This document shows positions 9,410 to 17,633 of a stretch of DNA of 64,000 nt, in pieces; the first letter of the stretch is position 1, and each line of letters starts with the position of its first letter. The translations under genes were made by a program, and so were the position numbers. The stretch spans positions 62,001 to 126,000 of the forward strand of contig CATBDC010000003.1 in assembly GCA_949502235.1 (NCBI GenBank), read 5' to 3'. The DNA is from an uncultured Lachnospiraceae bacterium. Lineage in GTDB: Bacteria > Bacillota > Clostridia > Lachnospirales > Lachnospiraceae. The notes under the pieces were generated by a model. That model made no database searches. It was not told the origin of the DNA and was given only the letters and a program-made list of their open reading frames with translations.

Positions 9410-10033
9410 ATGATAAAACATAAAAAAATATTTTTCTGCTGCGGATTTCTCATGCTCCTTACAGAAATCTGGAAGCAGTGGTGTCTTACTTACCGTTTAG
9501 GCGGCGGACATTATAACTGGTGGTATTTTCCTTTCCAGCTTTGCAGTATTCCCATGTATGTCTGCCTGCTGTTATGCTTCATATCTTCCGTGAAAATCCG
9601 CAGGGTTCTTCTTACATTCCTTATGGATTATGGACTTCTTGCGGGCATTTTTACCTTTTTCGATACAAGCGGCCTTCACCATGCCTATACGCTTCTGACT
9701 ATCCACTCCTATGCCTGGCATATTCTTTTAATATTTCTTGGAATCTACGCCGGATATACACATATGGCAGATGCCACTCTTAAGGATTTTGCAGGCTCTG
9801 CTTTCCTTTATCTGTCCTGCTGCCTGATTGCGACTATTCTGAATCTGGCCCTTTACCCTTACGGGACCATTAATATGTTTTATATCAGTCCCCGTTTCCG
9901 TATGACGCAAAAGGTATTCCGGCACATTGCCCTTTTTCTGGGAAATTATGCCGGAATCGCCGCTTATATATGTGCCACCATTACAGGTGCGTTTTTCATC
10001 CATCTTATCTGGCTGAAGGCAGGGAAACACTGA
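9410..10033 (+). CDS. YwaF/TMEM164-like integral membrane protein
   Basis: A 207-residue protein with six or seven predicted helices. The N-terminal part (LTEIWKQW, GHYNWWYFPFQLCSIPMY) and the later HSYAWHILLIFLGIYAG motif match the YwaF family of Firmicutes (related to eukaryotic TMEM164). The conserved QLCS-P and HxxW-H residues resemble an active site inside the membrane, but no bacterial function is established. GGGAGG lies upstream of the ATG. It stands alone, divergent from the EamA gene and convergent with niaR (11 bases between stop codons). Confidence 0.7.
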   Translation: MIKHKKIFFCCGFLMLLTEIWKQWCLTYRLGGGHYNWWYFPFQLCSIPMYVCLLLCFISSVKIRRVLLTFLMDYGLLAGIFTFFDTSGLHHAYTLLTIHSYAWHILLIFLGIYAGYTHMADATLKDFAGSAFLYLSCCLIATILNLALYPYGTINMFYISPRFRMTQKVFRHIALFLGNYAGIAAYICATITGAFFIHLIWLKAGKH

Positions 10034-10044
10034 CATCCCCCTTT

Positions 10045-10551
10045 CTATTCAACCAGGAACCCTTTCTCCCGGAGCGTTTCTTCTATCATATCCAGTGTTC
10101 TTTCGCTGTCCGCACTGATGGTATGATAATGATAGCCGGAGGTAATATTTTTAAGGGGACTGGATTTTCCCCGGCGGATATCCTCCATAAATTCCCCGGC
10201 ATCCCGCCTTGAGCTTATATGGAGTCCTGCTTCTATGTGTCCGTATACTCTGTGGTTAACCATCACATTTTCTGCGCATCCCCCCAGATCTACGATTGCA
10301 TACAGCTCTTCCTCTACCTGTTCATCCGTATGCTGTACCTTTAAAACACGCTCTGCTCCTGCAGGTGCATTTAGAATATATCCCCGATTTGTAGAAATAA
10401 TATCATATCCCGCCGCACGGATTAATGCTATATCCTGCACAATGACCTGACGGCTCACCTCATAAGAGGCGGCAAGCCTTTTGCCAGATACAGGCGCATT
10501 ACTCTTGCGTATTGTACGGAGAATACCGTCCCTTCTTTCAGAGCCTGTCAT
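10045..10551 (-). CDS. niaR: NAD synthesis repressor NiaR
   Basis: A 168-residue protein with an N-terminal HTH_11 winged helix (residues 1-60, RDGILRTIRKSNAPVSGKRLAASYEVSRQVIVQDI) and a C-terminal 3H domain named for its three conserved histidines (MVNHRVYGHIEAGLH; further His in GYHYHTIS). NiaR (YrxA) binds nicotinic acid and represses NAD synthesis and niacin uptake genes in Firmicutes. It is the last gene of nadA-nadB-nadC-niaR, 26 bases after nadC, so it probably controls its own operon. A candidate operator overlaps the nadA promoter. Confidence 0.9.
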   Translation of the reverse strand: MTGSERRDGILRTIRKSNAPVSGKRLAASYEVSRQVIVQDIALIRAAGYDIISTNRGYILNAPAGAERVLKVQHTDEQVEEELYAIVDLGGCAENVMVNHRVYGHIEAGLHISSRRDAGEFMEDIRRGKSSPLKNITSGYHYHTISADSERTLDMIEETLREKGFLVE

Positions 10552-10577
10552 ATGGGCCTCCCTTCTGACAAATTGCT

Positions 10578-11429
10578 TTATATTTCATGAAGATTCTTAA
10601 GAGAAATGTCTAATATAGGCGCGGAATGGGTAAGCGCCCCGCTTGAAATATAATCTACCCCTATAGATACAAGGCGCTCTATATTTTCCTTTGTCACATT
10701 TCCGGAACATTCTGTTTCGGCCCGGCCGTCAATATAGGAAACTGCTTCCTTCATCTCTTCGGGAGACATATTATCAAGCATAATAATATCCGCGCCGGCC
10801 TCTACTGCTTCCTTTACCATGTCCAGATTTTCTGTTTCAACCTCAATTTTGCGTACAAACGGTGCGTATTCCTTTGCCATCTGTACTGCTTTTTTTACGC
10901 CGCCTGCCGCGCCGATATGGTTATCCTTTAAAAGAACGCCGTCTGACAGATTATAGCGGTGATTGAAGCCTCCTCCAACACGAACCGCATATTTTTCGAA
11001 AATACGCATATTGGGCGTTGTCTTCCGGGTATCAAGAAGCTTTATCTTTGTGCCCTTAAGAAGCTTTGCAACACTGTGGGTATATGTCGCAATCCCGCTC
11101 ATGCGCTGGAGATAATTAAGTGCAACCCGTTCGCCGGAAAGAAGCACCCGGATGTCGCCGGTCACCTTCCCCATAACCTGCCCTTTTTTTACCTCATCCC
11201 CATCCTTACAAAAAAACTCTGCCTCTGTCTCATCATCCAAAAGCTTAAAAACTCTTTCAAATACAGAAAGTCCCGCCACGATGCCGTCCTGCTTGCAAAG
11301 GAGGGTAACCTCGCCCTTTACGGCCTCCTTCATCACAGCGTTTGTTGTCACATCCTCACTGGAAATATCCTCTTTTAATGCTTCAAGAATCAAATGATCT
11401 GCCTGAAGCGTCTGTGTAATTTTATTCAT
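10578..11429 (-). CDS. nadC: Nicotinate-nucleotide pyrophosphorylase (carboxylating)
   Basis: A 283-residue QPRTase. It joins quinolinate with PRPP to form nicotinate mononucleotide, third step of de novo NAD synthesis. Typical motifs are present: LNYLQRMSGIATYTH, LDTRKTTPNMR (phosphate-binding Arg), GGGFNHRYNLSDGVLLKDNHI, and EVETENLDMVKEAVEAGADIIMLDN. Length is normal. It follows nadB by 12 bases and precedes niaR in the same operon. Confidence 0.95.
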   Translation of the reverse strand: MNKITQTLQADHLILEALKEDISSEDVTTNAVMKEAVKGEVTLLCKQDGIVAGLSVFERVFKLLDDETEAEFFCKDGDEVKKGQVMGKVTGDIRVLLSGERVALNYLQRMSGIATYTHSVAKLLKGTKIKLLDTRKTTPNMRIFEKYAVRVGGGFNHRYNLSDGVLLKDNHIGAAGGVKKAVQMAKEYAPFVRKIEVETENLDMVKEAVEAGADIIMLDNMSPEEMKEAVSYIDGRAETECSGNVTKENIERLVSIGVDYISSGALTHSAPILDISLKNLHEI

Positions 11430-11441
11430 CTGTCTCTCTCC

Positions 11442-12623
11442 TTATTGATTTCTTAAAATATCCTCAGCCGCACGTCTGGCAAACACCAGGCTCTCCAGAA
11501 GGGAATTGCTCGCCAGCCTGTTTGCGCCGTGAACCCCGTTGCAGCTTGTCTCACCAACTGCATAAAGATGAGGCATGGAGGTCCGGCTGTCCTTATCCAC
11601 CCAGATGCCGCCCATAAAATAATGCTGGGCCGGCACTACCGGAATGCACTCCTTAAGCATGTCATAGCCTTCCTCCAGGCAGCGCTTGTATATGTTAGGA
11701 AAATGACTTAAAATCGTTTTCTCTGGTATACGCTCCAGGGAAAGCCACACATGATCCATGCCGTCCTTTTCCATCTGCTTATAAATGGCCTGGGCAACTA
11801 TATCTCTTGGCTGAAGCTCATCCACAAATCGTTCCTTATTCTTATTATAGAGCAGCGCCCCTTCTCCCCGCACAGATTCTGATATCAGAAAACGTCTGCC
11901 AGGCTTCGGGGAATAGAGGGTTGTAGGATGAATCTGTATGTAATCCAGATTTTCAAGACGAACACCGTATTTTTCCGCAAGGCTAATGGCATCTCCCGTC
12001 AGGTGGGGATAATTGGTGGAATGTTTATATCTCCCGCCGATTCCTCCCGTTGCCAGAACTGTATTGCCCGCATGAATGTGAAGCGTGCCCTTCTCATTTT
12101 CTGCAATAATCCCTTCACAGCTTCCTTCATTTATGAGTAAATCTGTCATGGCAGTATATTCAAGAAGCTCCACATTGGGAAGCCCTCTCACCTGTCCCAG
12201 CAGTGTTTCCGTAATTTCCTTTCCTGTGACATCCTCATGATACAGGATACGCGGCCTTGAATGAGCCCCTTCCTTTGTGTAAATAAATTCACCATTCTCC
12301 TTGTCTGTCTGGAATTCCACGCCGTAATCAATCAGCTCATGAATAATGCTCCTGGAGCTCCTGATCATAATTTCTACAGATTCCTTCCGGTTTTCATAAT
12401 GCCCGGCCTTCATTGTATCTTCAAAGTAACTTTCGTAGTCATCTTCATCTCTCTGCACGCAAATGCCGCCCTGGGCAAGAAAAGAATCACTGCTCTTAGC
12501 ATCTGATTTTGTAATCAGAATAATCTTTCTGTCCGCCGGAAGCTTAAGTGCGCAAAACAATCCGCTTACACCGGTGCCCGCAATCACTACGTCTACGTCT
12601 ACGTCTGTGTCTGTCCTCATCAT
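11442..12623 (-). CDS. nadB: L-aspartate oxidase (short form)
   Basis: A 393-residue FAD enzyme oxidising L-aspartate to iminoaspartate, which NadA condenses with dihydroxyacetone phosphate. Motifs: GTGVSGLFCALKL (dinucleotide binding), SDSFLAQGGICVQ, HSRPRILYHEDVTGKEI and GANRLASNSLLESLVFARRAAEDI at the end. At about 390 residues it lacks the C-terminal helical domain found in the roughly 540-residue E. coli enzyme, as is common in Clostridia; in anaerobes fumarate probably replaces oxygen as acceptor. Two adjacent ATGs (12623, 12620) follow AAGGAG; the second has better spacing. Codons 4-9 contain a threefold six-base repeat. Confidence 0.93.
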   Translation of the reverse strand: MMRTDTDVDVDVVIAGTGVSGLFCALKLPADRKIILITKSDAKSSDSFLAQGGICVQRDEDDYESYFEDTMKAGHYENRKESVEIMIRSSRSIIHELIDYGVEFQTDKENGEFIYTKEGAHSRPRILYHEDVTGKEITETLLGQVRGLPNVELLEYTAMTDLLINEGSCEGIIAENEKGTLHIHAGNTVLATGGIGGRYKHSTNYPHLTGDAISLAEKYGVRLENLDYIQIHPTTLYSPKPGRRFLISESVRGEGALLYNKNKERFVDELQPRDIVAQAIYKQMEKDGMDHVWLSLERIPEKTILSHFPNIYKRCLEEGYDMLKECIPVVPAQHYFMGGIWVDKDSRTSMPHLYAVGETSCNGVHGANRLASNSLLESLVFARRAAEDILRNQ

Positions 12624-12644
12624 ATCTCCTTCTCTGGGTTTTTC

Positions 12645-13550
12645 TTACTTTGCCAGCCTCAGCATATTCTGAAGCGGCTTTACTGATTCCCTGATAAGCT
12701 CCTCCGGCACCTGTACCTCATTTTCCCCCGTTTCCAGCACATGGGCAATCTTCTCAAGTGTAATAAGCTTCATGCCCTCACAAACAGGCTCTGTCTCTGT
12801 AAAATAAAAGGTTTTTCCCGGATTCTGCTTCTTTAGCTCATAACGCACTCCATTTTCCGTACAGATAATAAATTCCTGTCTGTCACTTTCTGCGGCATGC
12901 TTCAGGATGCCTGATGTGCTTCCAATATAATCAGAGATATTTCTTATCCCCTCCGGACACTCCGGATGGGTAAGAATCTCCGCCTGCGGGTGTTCCTCCT
13001 TTGCCTTCTGAATCTCATGAAGCTGCATTTTCTCATGCACCGGACAATATCCCTCATTAAATATAAAATTCTTCTCCGGGACCTGCTCCGCCACAAAATG
13101 CGCCAGGTTCCTGTCCGGGATAAAATAAATATTTTTATTGGGCAGGGCCTTTACAATCTTGACAGCATTTGCAGAGGTCACACATACATCCGAATACTGC
13201 TTAAGCTTTGCAGTAGAATTAATATAGCACACGACTGCCAGGTCCTCATATGTACATTTAAGCCTCTTAATTTCCTCCTCATCCGCCATATGCGCCATCG
13301 GGCAGTCCGCAGCCAGATCCGGCATCAGCACCGTCTTTTCCGGATTTAAAATCTTTGTACTCTCTCCCATAAAGGAAACGCCGCAGAATACTATCGTCTG
13401 CTCCTTTAATCCTACGGCAGTCTTACTTAGATAAAACGAATCGCCGATGTAATCCGCAATCTCCTGTATCTCGGGCCTCACATAATAATGTGCCAGAATC
13501 ACCGCATCCTTTTCCTGCTTCAGCCTTTGAATCCTCTCTGTAATATTCAT
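12645..13550 (-). CDS. nadA: Quinolinate synthase
   Basis: A 301-residue [4Fe-4S] enzyme that forms quinolinate. The three cluster cysteines are visible in FCGVSFMGEST, HPECPEGI and EPVCEGMK. Other signatures are AHYYVRPEIQEIADYIGDSFYLS at the start and IGSTSGIL. First gene of nadABC-niaR; nadB follows after about 21 bases. A strong promoter with a candidate NiaR operator lies directly upstream at 13584-13621, and a large palindromic repeat abuts that promoter. Confidence 0.95.
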   Translation of the reverse strand: MNITERIQRLKQEKDAVILAHYYVRPEIQEIADYIGDSFYLSKTAVGLKEQTIVFCGVSFMGESTKILNPEKTVLMPDLAADCPMAHMADEEEIKRLKCTYEDLAVVCYINSTAKLKQYSDVCVTSANAVKIVKALPNKNIYFIPDRNLAHFVAEQVPEKNFIFNEGYCPVHEKMQLHEIQKAKEEHPQAEILTHPECPEGIRNISDYIGSTSGILKHAAESDRQEFIICTENGVRYELKKQNPGKTFYFTETEPVCEGMKLITLEKIAHVLETGENEVQVPEELIRESVKPLQNMLRLAK

Positions 13551-13583
13551 GGTAATCTACCTTCTCTCATTAGAATCGCTGTT

Positions 13584-13621
13584 ATTATAGCACTAAATAT
13601 TACATGTGACAAGACATATGT
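13584..13621 (-). promoter_or_regulatory. nadA promoter with candidate NiaR operator
   Basis: Minus strand TTGTCA (13607-13612), 17-base spacer, TATAAT (13584-13589). An inverted repeat ACATATG-N6-CACATGT (13602-13621) overlaps the -35 element. The position is right for repression by NiaR, encoded as the last gene of the operon; the match to the NiaR consensus is my inference. Confidence 0.7.
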
Positions 13622-13702
13622 TGGGGACAGGGTAACATGCAATCTGGGACGTGTTAAAATTAAAAAGTACACGTCCCAGATTGCATGTTACCCTGTCCCC
13701 AA
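13621..13702. repeat. Long palindromic repeat (family A), copy 1
   Basis: Two perfect 34-bp arms (13621-13654 and 13669-13702) separated by 14 bases. Each arm has box 1 GGGGACAGGG and box 2 CTGGGACG. The left arm starts one base inside the candidate nadA operator. The right arm enters the 3' end of the MATE gene and supplies its last codons (Gly-Thr-Gly) and its stop. Reverse-orientation sister of the copy at 19861: the loops are identical when one is reverse-complemented. Confidence 0.9.
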
Positions 13703-15001
13703 GTGTCTCATCAGCCATACGGAGACTACGAGGCACAGCGCCTCTGAAAATGCCGCTGCCCACCAGATTCCTTTTCCTCCGAACAAAGCGGTCAGAATTA
13801 CCATACTGGCCACAAGCATTACAAGCCCCCGCCCCAGGGATATCACAACTGCAGTCCCTGATTTTTCGACAGCAGTAAAATATCCTGCTGCCACTACGTT
13901 ATATCCTGCCAACAGAAATGAAAGTATGAAAATACGGAACACTTCTGCTGAATAGTTCCGAAGCCCTGTAAGCTCCGGGGATATAAAAATTCCTACAATT
14001 TTATCTGCAAGAAGATAGCAGCTTCCCACCGCAAAGACTGATACCGCTGCCACGGTACACAGCTCATATCTTAGGAGCCTGCGGCATTTCTCCTTTTCGC
14101 CCTTCCCGTAATAATAACTAATCAGCGGCTGGCACCCTTGTGCCACACCCACCATGGACATTATGACTATGGCATTTACATAGGCGATGATGGAGTAGCT
14201 TACTATGGCATCTTCATTTAAATACCTGATGATTGCCTGGTTAAACACAAAGGTAATAATTCCCGCTGAAAGCTCTGTAATCCCTGATGGAAATCCGTTT
14301 CTTAGTTCCCGCAGGACAAGGGCCGGACGAAAGGGGTGCCTGCAGAACTTAATAGATCCTTTCTTTCCCAGGAAATGTTTCAGGTAGAAAAGGATGACCA
14401 CTGCCTGGGAAATTCCTGTGGCAAACGCTGCTCCGGACACGCCTTTATGAAATACTATTACAAATAAATAATCCAGAATACAGTTAAGCACAACTCCCAG
14501 ACTTACAATAATGGTAGCCAGCGCCGGATAGCCGTCTGTGCTGATTAATATTTCAAAAGAATAGGACAAAATAAAACAGACTGCAAAGGGTGCAATCGTA
14601 GAAATATACTCCTTTACATAAGGCATGGTCACCTCTGTTGCCCCAAGAAACCTTCCAAAGCCCGTAAGTCCCATAAGAACTCCTGCCGTAATAAGAAAGG
14701 ACAATATAGTCAGCACTGCCATATTCTGTGAAAATACTTCCCGCGCCTCCTGTATTTTCTTCTGCCCGAACAGAAGAGCAACGATGGTTGACGTTCCCAC
14801 TGCGAAGGTGAGTGACAGGGCAAACATTCCTGTCACAAATGGGGAAGCTATATTCACTGCCGCCAGTGCAGTCTCTGACACTCCTCTTGCCACAAACATT
14901 CCATCTACCATTGTATATAACGCAAAAACCCACTGGGATGCCACTGCTGGCAGAATATATTTAAAAAAATCACGCTTTAAAGACTTTCCTTCTAACCTCA
15001 T
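13688..15001 (-). CDS. MATE family efflux transporter
   Basis: A 437-residue, 12-helix MATE exporter (MVDGMFVARGVSETALAAVNIASPF; second half INAIVIMSMVGVAQGCQPLISYYYGKGE). Such pumps expel cationic drugs or metabolites using Na+ or H+. I start it at 15001, five bases after GGAGG; an in-frame ATG at 15013 is itself part of that ribosome site. The final residues LGTG and the TAA stop come from the palindromic repeat at 13621-13702. Divergent from a MerR gene, with a MerR-type promoter (19-base spacer) reading into this gene, so the MerR protein probably activates it. Confidence 0.88.
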   Translation of the reverse strand: MRLEGKSLKRDFFKYILPAVASQWVFALYTMVDGMFVARGVSETALAAVNIASPFVTGMFALSLTFAVGTSTIVALLFGQKKIQEAREVFSQNMAVLTILSFLITAGVLMGLTGFGRFLGATEVTMPYVKEYISTIAPFAVCFILSYSFEILISTDGYPALATIIVSLGVVLNCILDYLFVIVFHKGVSGAAFATGISQAVVILFYLKHFLGKKGSIKFCRHPFRPALVLRELRNGFPSGITELSAGIITFVFNQAIIRYLNEDAIVSYSIIAYVNAIVIMSMVGVAQGCQPLISYYYGKGEKEKCRRLLRYELCTVAAVSVFAVGSCYLLADKIVGIFISPELTGLRNYSAEVFRIFILSFLLAGYNVVAAGYFTAVEKSGTAVVISLGRGLVMLVASMVILTALFGGKGIWWAAAFSEALCLVVSVWLMRHLGTG

Positions 15002-15053
15002 TAAATCCTCCATAAAAAATCCTGATTAAAATCCTGATAAATTCTTCTTTTTT

Positions 15054-15084
15054 ATCTTAAACCCTGGTATAATGCTAAGGTCAA
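15054..15084 (-). promoter_or_regulatory. MerR-type promoter driving the MATE gene
   Basis: Minus strand TTGACC (15079-15084), a 19-base spacer and TAAGAT (15054-15059). The spacer holds an imperfect 21-bp palindrome at 15061-15081 (ACC...GGT ends; 7 of 10 pairs match). An over-long spacer with a dyad inside is the classic MerR-activated arrangement, in which the regulator twists the DNA to align -35 and -10. TATAAT at 15068-15073 on the plus strand could serve the merR gene itself. Confidence 0.8.
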
Positions 15085-15108
15085 GTATTGTTTTTAGAAG
15101 GGAAATTT

Positions 15109-15915
15109 ATGAAGGATTATTATAAAATCAGTGAGATTTCAAAACTTTACAATATTGGCCCGGACTCTCTGCGCTATTATGAGAGGCTGGGAATTCTTAA
15201 GCCCAGACGGGATTCCAACGGCTACCGGCTCTACAGCCTGAAGGAGCTGTATAAGCTGAATATGATACGTGATTTGCGCTCGCTGGATTTTTCCATGGAG
15301 CAGATCAAAGAATATCTTGAAAAGCAGAGCGTTGAGCATACGCTGACGCTGCTTGGCAAAGAACAAAAGCTTCTTCATGCACGCATAAAAGAGTTAAAAA
15401 AGAGGGAGAAAATCATCAAAAACCGGATTGAGGAGCTTACCGCCATGTCTGAAATTCCTGCCGGGACATTCACCATCAAGGACTTCCCCGTACGCCTCTG
15501 TGTACAGTTAAGTGAATATATCACAAGAGATGAGGAGATGGATTTTCTTATTAAAAAGCTTCATAAAAAGCATGAAAATAAGGTTCATGACTTTGGCACA
15601 CAGACAATAGGCGCATTTTTTTCTATGGAAGAATTAAATCAGGGAATTCCAAATGTGTATACTTCTGTCTTTTTTGTGCTGGAACAGACAGCACAGGACT
15701 ATGATTTTCTGCTTCCTGCCGGAAAATATCTTTCCTGTTATTACAGAGGAAACTATGAGCAAAACGCCCTGCGCGTCCGTGAAATGCTGGATTATTTAAA
15801 AGAAAAAGACCTCCCGTCAGACGGAAAGCCTTTTGAAATCTATGAAATTGACAACCGGGACACCGTATGCCCGGAGGAATTTCTGACAGAAATACAGCTG
15901 CGCATCAATATCTGA
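15109..15915 (+). CDS. MerR family regulator with C-terminal effector domain
   Basis: A 268-residue protein: MerR winged helix (residues 1-70, YKISEISKLYNIGPDSLRYYERLGIL), a coiled-coil dimer helix (about 75-120) and a GyrI-like/BmrR-type C-terminal domain (about 130-268) that would bind hydrophobic or cationic ligands. Start 15109 follows AGAAGGG; an in-frame ATG at 15088 overlaps the promoter region. Divergent from the MATE exporter, whose promoter has the MerR 19-base spacer; the likely role is ligand-induced activation of efflux. Confidence 0.85.
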   Translation: MKDYYKISEISKLYNIGPDSLRYYERLGILKPRRDSNGYRLYSLKELYKLNMIRDLRSLDFSMEQIKEYLEKQSVEHTLTLLGKEQKLLHARIKELKKREKIIKNRIEELTAMSEIPAGTFTIKDFPVRLCVQLSEYITRDEEMDFLIKKLHKKHENKVHDFGTQTIGAFFSMEELNQGIPNVYTSVFFVLEQTAQDYDFLLPAGKYLSCYYRGNYEQNALRVREMLDYLKEKDLPSDGKPFEIYEIDNRDTVCPEEFLTEIQLRINI

Positions 15916-15921
15916 TCCACC

Positions 15922-16845
15922 TTATTTCTTTACAAACAAAAACTGCAGGAACCTGATCAGAGTATATACTACAAACACAACCGCAATCACTGTTTCAGCC
16001 AGCACCACATACTTAAGCACAGGCATAGGCCGTCCCATGTTCATAAGACATGCCATTGTCTGCTTCGTTGCAATAGCGCTGATTACAAATGGGAAGGTAA
16101 AAGATGCGTAGCTGGGATAAAACGGAAGCTTTAAATATCCTACTGCCTTCACAAGAGCAAACACATACAGCACACTGGCCACTGCAAACATTCCCAACAG
16201 CATCCCATATGACTTCGGGGTCACAGACTGCACATAGCCCGCGATACACAGGCTTGTAGGCGCCGCATAGATGCAGATAAGCGGTTTTGCCGGATCCGGA
16301 ATCTCCTTAAACTTCACATAGCGGATGGTTACCAGCACCAGCAGGACAATCAGTGACACAAAGCCAAACCAGAACGCCCCGCTCCCTATAGCCGGCTTTT
16401 CAAATGCCGGGGCTGTAATTGCAGCAACTGCAATCCCTACATATACAATATAGTAGCTTGCAAAAACCTTCGGCATCTGAAGCTTTAGTATAAACTTTAT
16501 TGTAAAATAAATAATTATGGCGATATGAAGCCCTACGGCCAAAAGCCAGAAATAATATGCCGCCGCTCCGATAAATGGCTTTACATATGTACTAAGGAGC
16601 ATAAGCGACATGGAAAATGTGGCGGACACACTGGCCATAATGGGATTTTTCATATCCTCCTTTACCGCACCCGGAAAAAGAACCAGCTTAAGCAGGATGA
16701 GAATCAGCAGAAGGCCTGCCGCTATCCCACATATATAACGGATCCCTTCGGAATAGCTCTGTAAGAGATTTCCGAGAGCCGCCAGTCCAAGCATGACACC
16801 ACAAAGGGGTATCGGAACTTTTTTAATGACGTCTTTCATTTTCAT
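15922..16845 (-). CDS. TDT family transporter (TehA/Mae1/SLAC1 fold)
   Basis: A 307-residue protein with ten predicted helices, beginning KVPIPLCGVMLGLAALGNLL, a stretch typical of the tellurite-resistance/dicarboxylate transporter family (often mislabelled exfoliative toxin). Members are anion channels or carriers for dicarboxylates, sulfite, chloride or tellurite. It lies 24 bases after the C_GCAxxG_C_C gene and so probably forms an operon with it. The pairing points to an anion linked to redox or sulfur chemistry, but this is inference. Confidence 0.82.
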   Translation of the reverse strand: MKMKDVIKKVPIPLCGVMLGLAALGNLLQSYSEGIRYICGIAAGLLLILILLKLVLFPGAVKEDMKNPIMASVSATFSMSLMLLSTYVKPFIGAAAYYFWLLAVGLHIAIIIYFTIKFILKLQMPKVFASYYIVYVGIAVAAITAPAFEKPAIGSGAFWFGFVSLIVLLVLVTIRYVKFKEIPDPAKPLICIYAAPTSLCIAGYVQSVTPKSYGMLLGMFAVASVLYVFALVKAVGYLKLPFYPSYASFTFPFVISAIATKQTMACLMNMGRPMPVLKYVVLAETVIAVVFVVYTLIRFLQFLFVKK

Positions 16846-16869
16846 CTACCTCTTTTATTTCTTTTCAAA

Positions 16870-17388
16870 TTAGCTGCGGGGAGCCGGCTCTGTCTGTGTA
16901 TCTGTATTGGCAATACCCAGCTCACGGCAGACAATCTCCGCAACCTTCCACGCACATAACCCTGTAAAGTAAATACACTGTTCCTTATGCTCACCTTTTC
17001 CCATATCAAATTCCTTTGTAAGAACCCGGCAGCATACGGCTTTCTTTCCATTCTTCTCTTTAAACCAGTTATGCAGCTCATTGGAATAGGACATACATTT
17101 ATTCACATCCGGATCCTTTGGTCCAAGAGGCTCTGTTCTTCCAAAGATCATTCCCAGCGCCAGAATTCCTCCGTTTAAAGCGCCGCACATACAGCCGGAA
17201 CGGCCTGCCCCAATCGACATTGCAGACGCCATGCCAATAACCTCCTTCGGCACGTCAATTTCGAAATTATTTCTAATTGCGTCCATAACTGCCTCGCAGC
17301 AGAAAAAACCTCCCCTGTAGGAATCTTCAGCATCCTTCTGAACCTTCCTTAAGCTGACCTCTTTTGCTCCCATTTTAACATTCATCAT
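16870..17388 (-). CDS. C_GCAxxG_C_C family redox-associated protein
   Basis: A 172-residue Cys-rich protein with the family motif GRSGCMCGALNGGILALGM and outer cysteines (FFCCEAV before; CCRVL, EQCIYF and GLCAW after). The family is widespread in anaerobes, is thought to bind a metal or redox centre and has no proven reaction. AAGGAGG lies 8 bases before the ATG (a second ATG follows directly). It heads a two-gene unit with the TDT transporter. The broken LysR gene upstream on the same strand may once have controlled it. Confidence 0.82.
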   Translation of the reverse strand: MMNVKMGAKEVSLRKVQKDAEDSYRGGFFCCEAVMDAIRNNFEIDVPKEVIGMASAMSIGAGRSGCMCGALNGGILALGMIFGRTEPLGPKDPDVNKCMSYSNELHNWFKEKNGKKAVCCRVLTKEFDMGKGEHKEQCIYFTGLCAWKVAEIVCRELGIANTDTQTEPAPRS

Positions 17389-17633
17389 TTTGATTTCCTC
17401 CTTAACGAAATACCTTTTTATTCACCTGTGATGATTCCACATGGTGTATTAATTTCAGTATAGACCTTTGCCGCTCTCTGGAAAAATAGATATTTTTTAT
17501 GATGCGTCTGCTTTATTGGATTTGTCAATAAATGTAAAAAAATATACAAAAAAGCCATATCCTGGAAGCCGGAATTTTGTCTCAGGCTTACAAAAATATG
17601 ACTTATCTTTCACTTTTCGTTGATACTGTTCAA

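Noticed and set aside
12588-12605. Threefold TACGTC repeat in the nadB start region, possible phase variation
   Set aside because: The unit is six bases, so copy changes add or remove whole codons and cannot switch the frame.
13488-13955. Open frame spanning nadA, the palindrome and the MATE end on the plus strand
   Set aside because: It is antisense to two genes and exists only because the palindrome has no stop in that frame.
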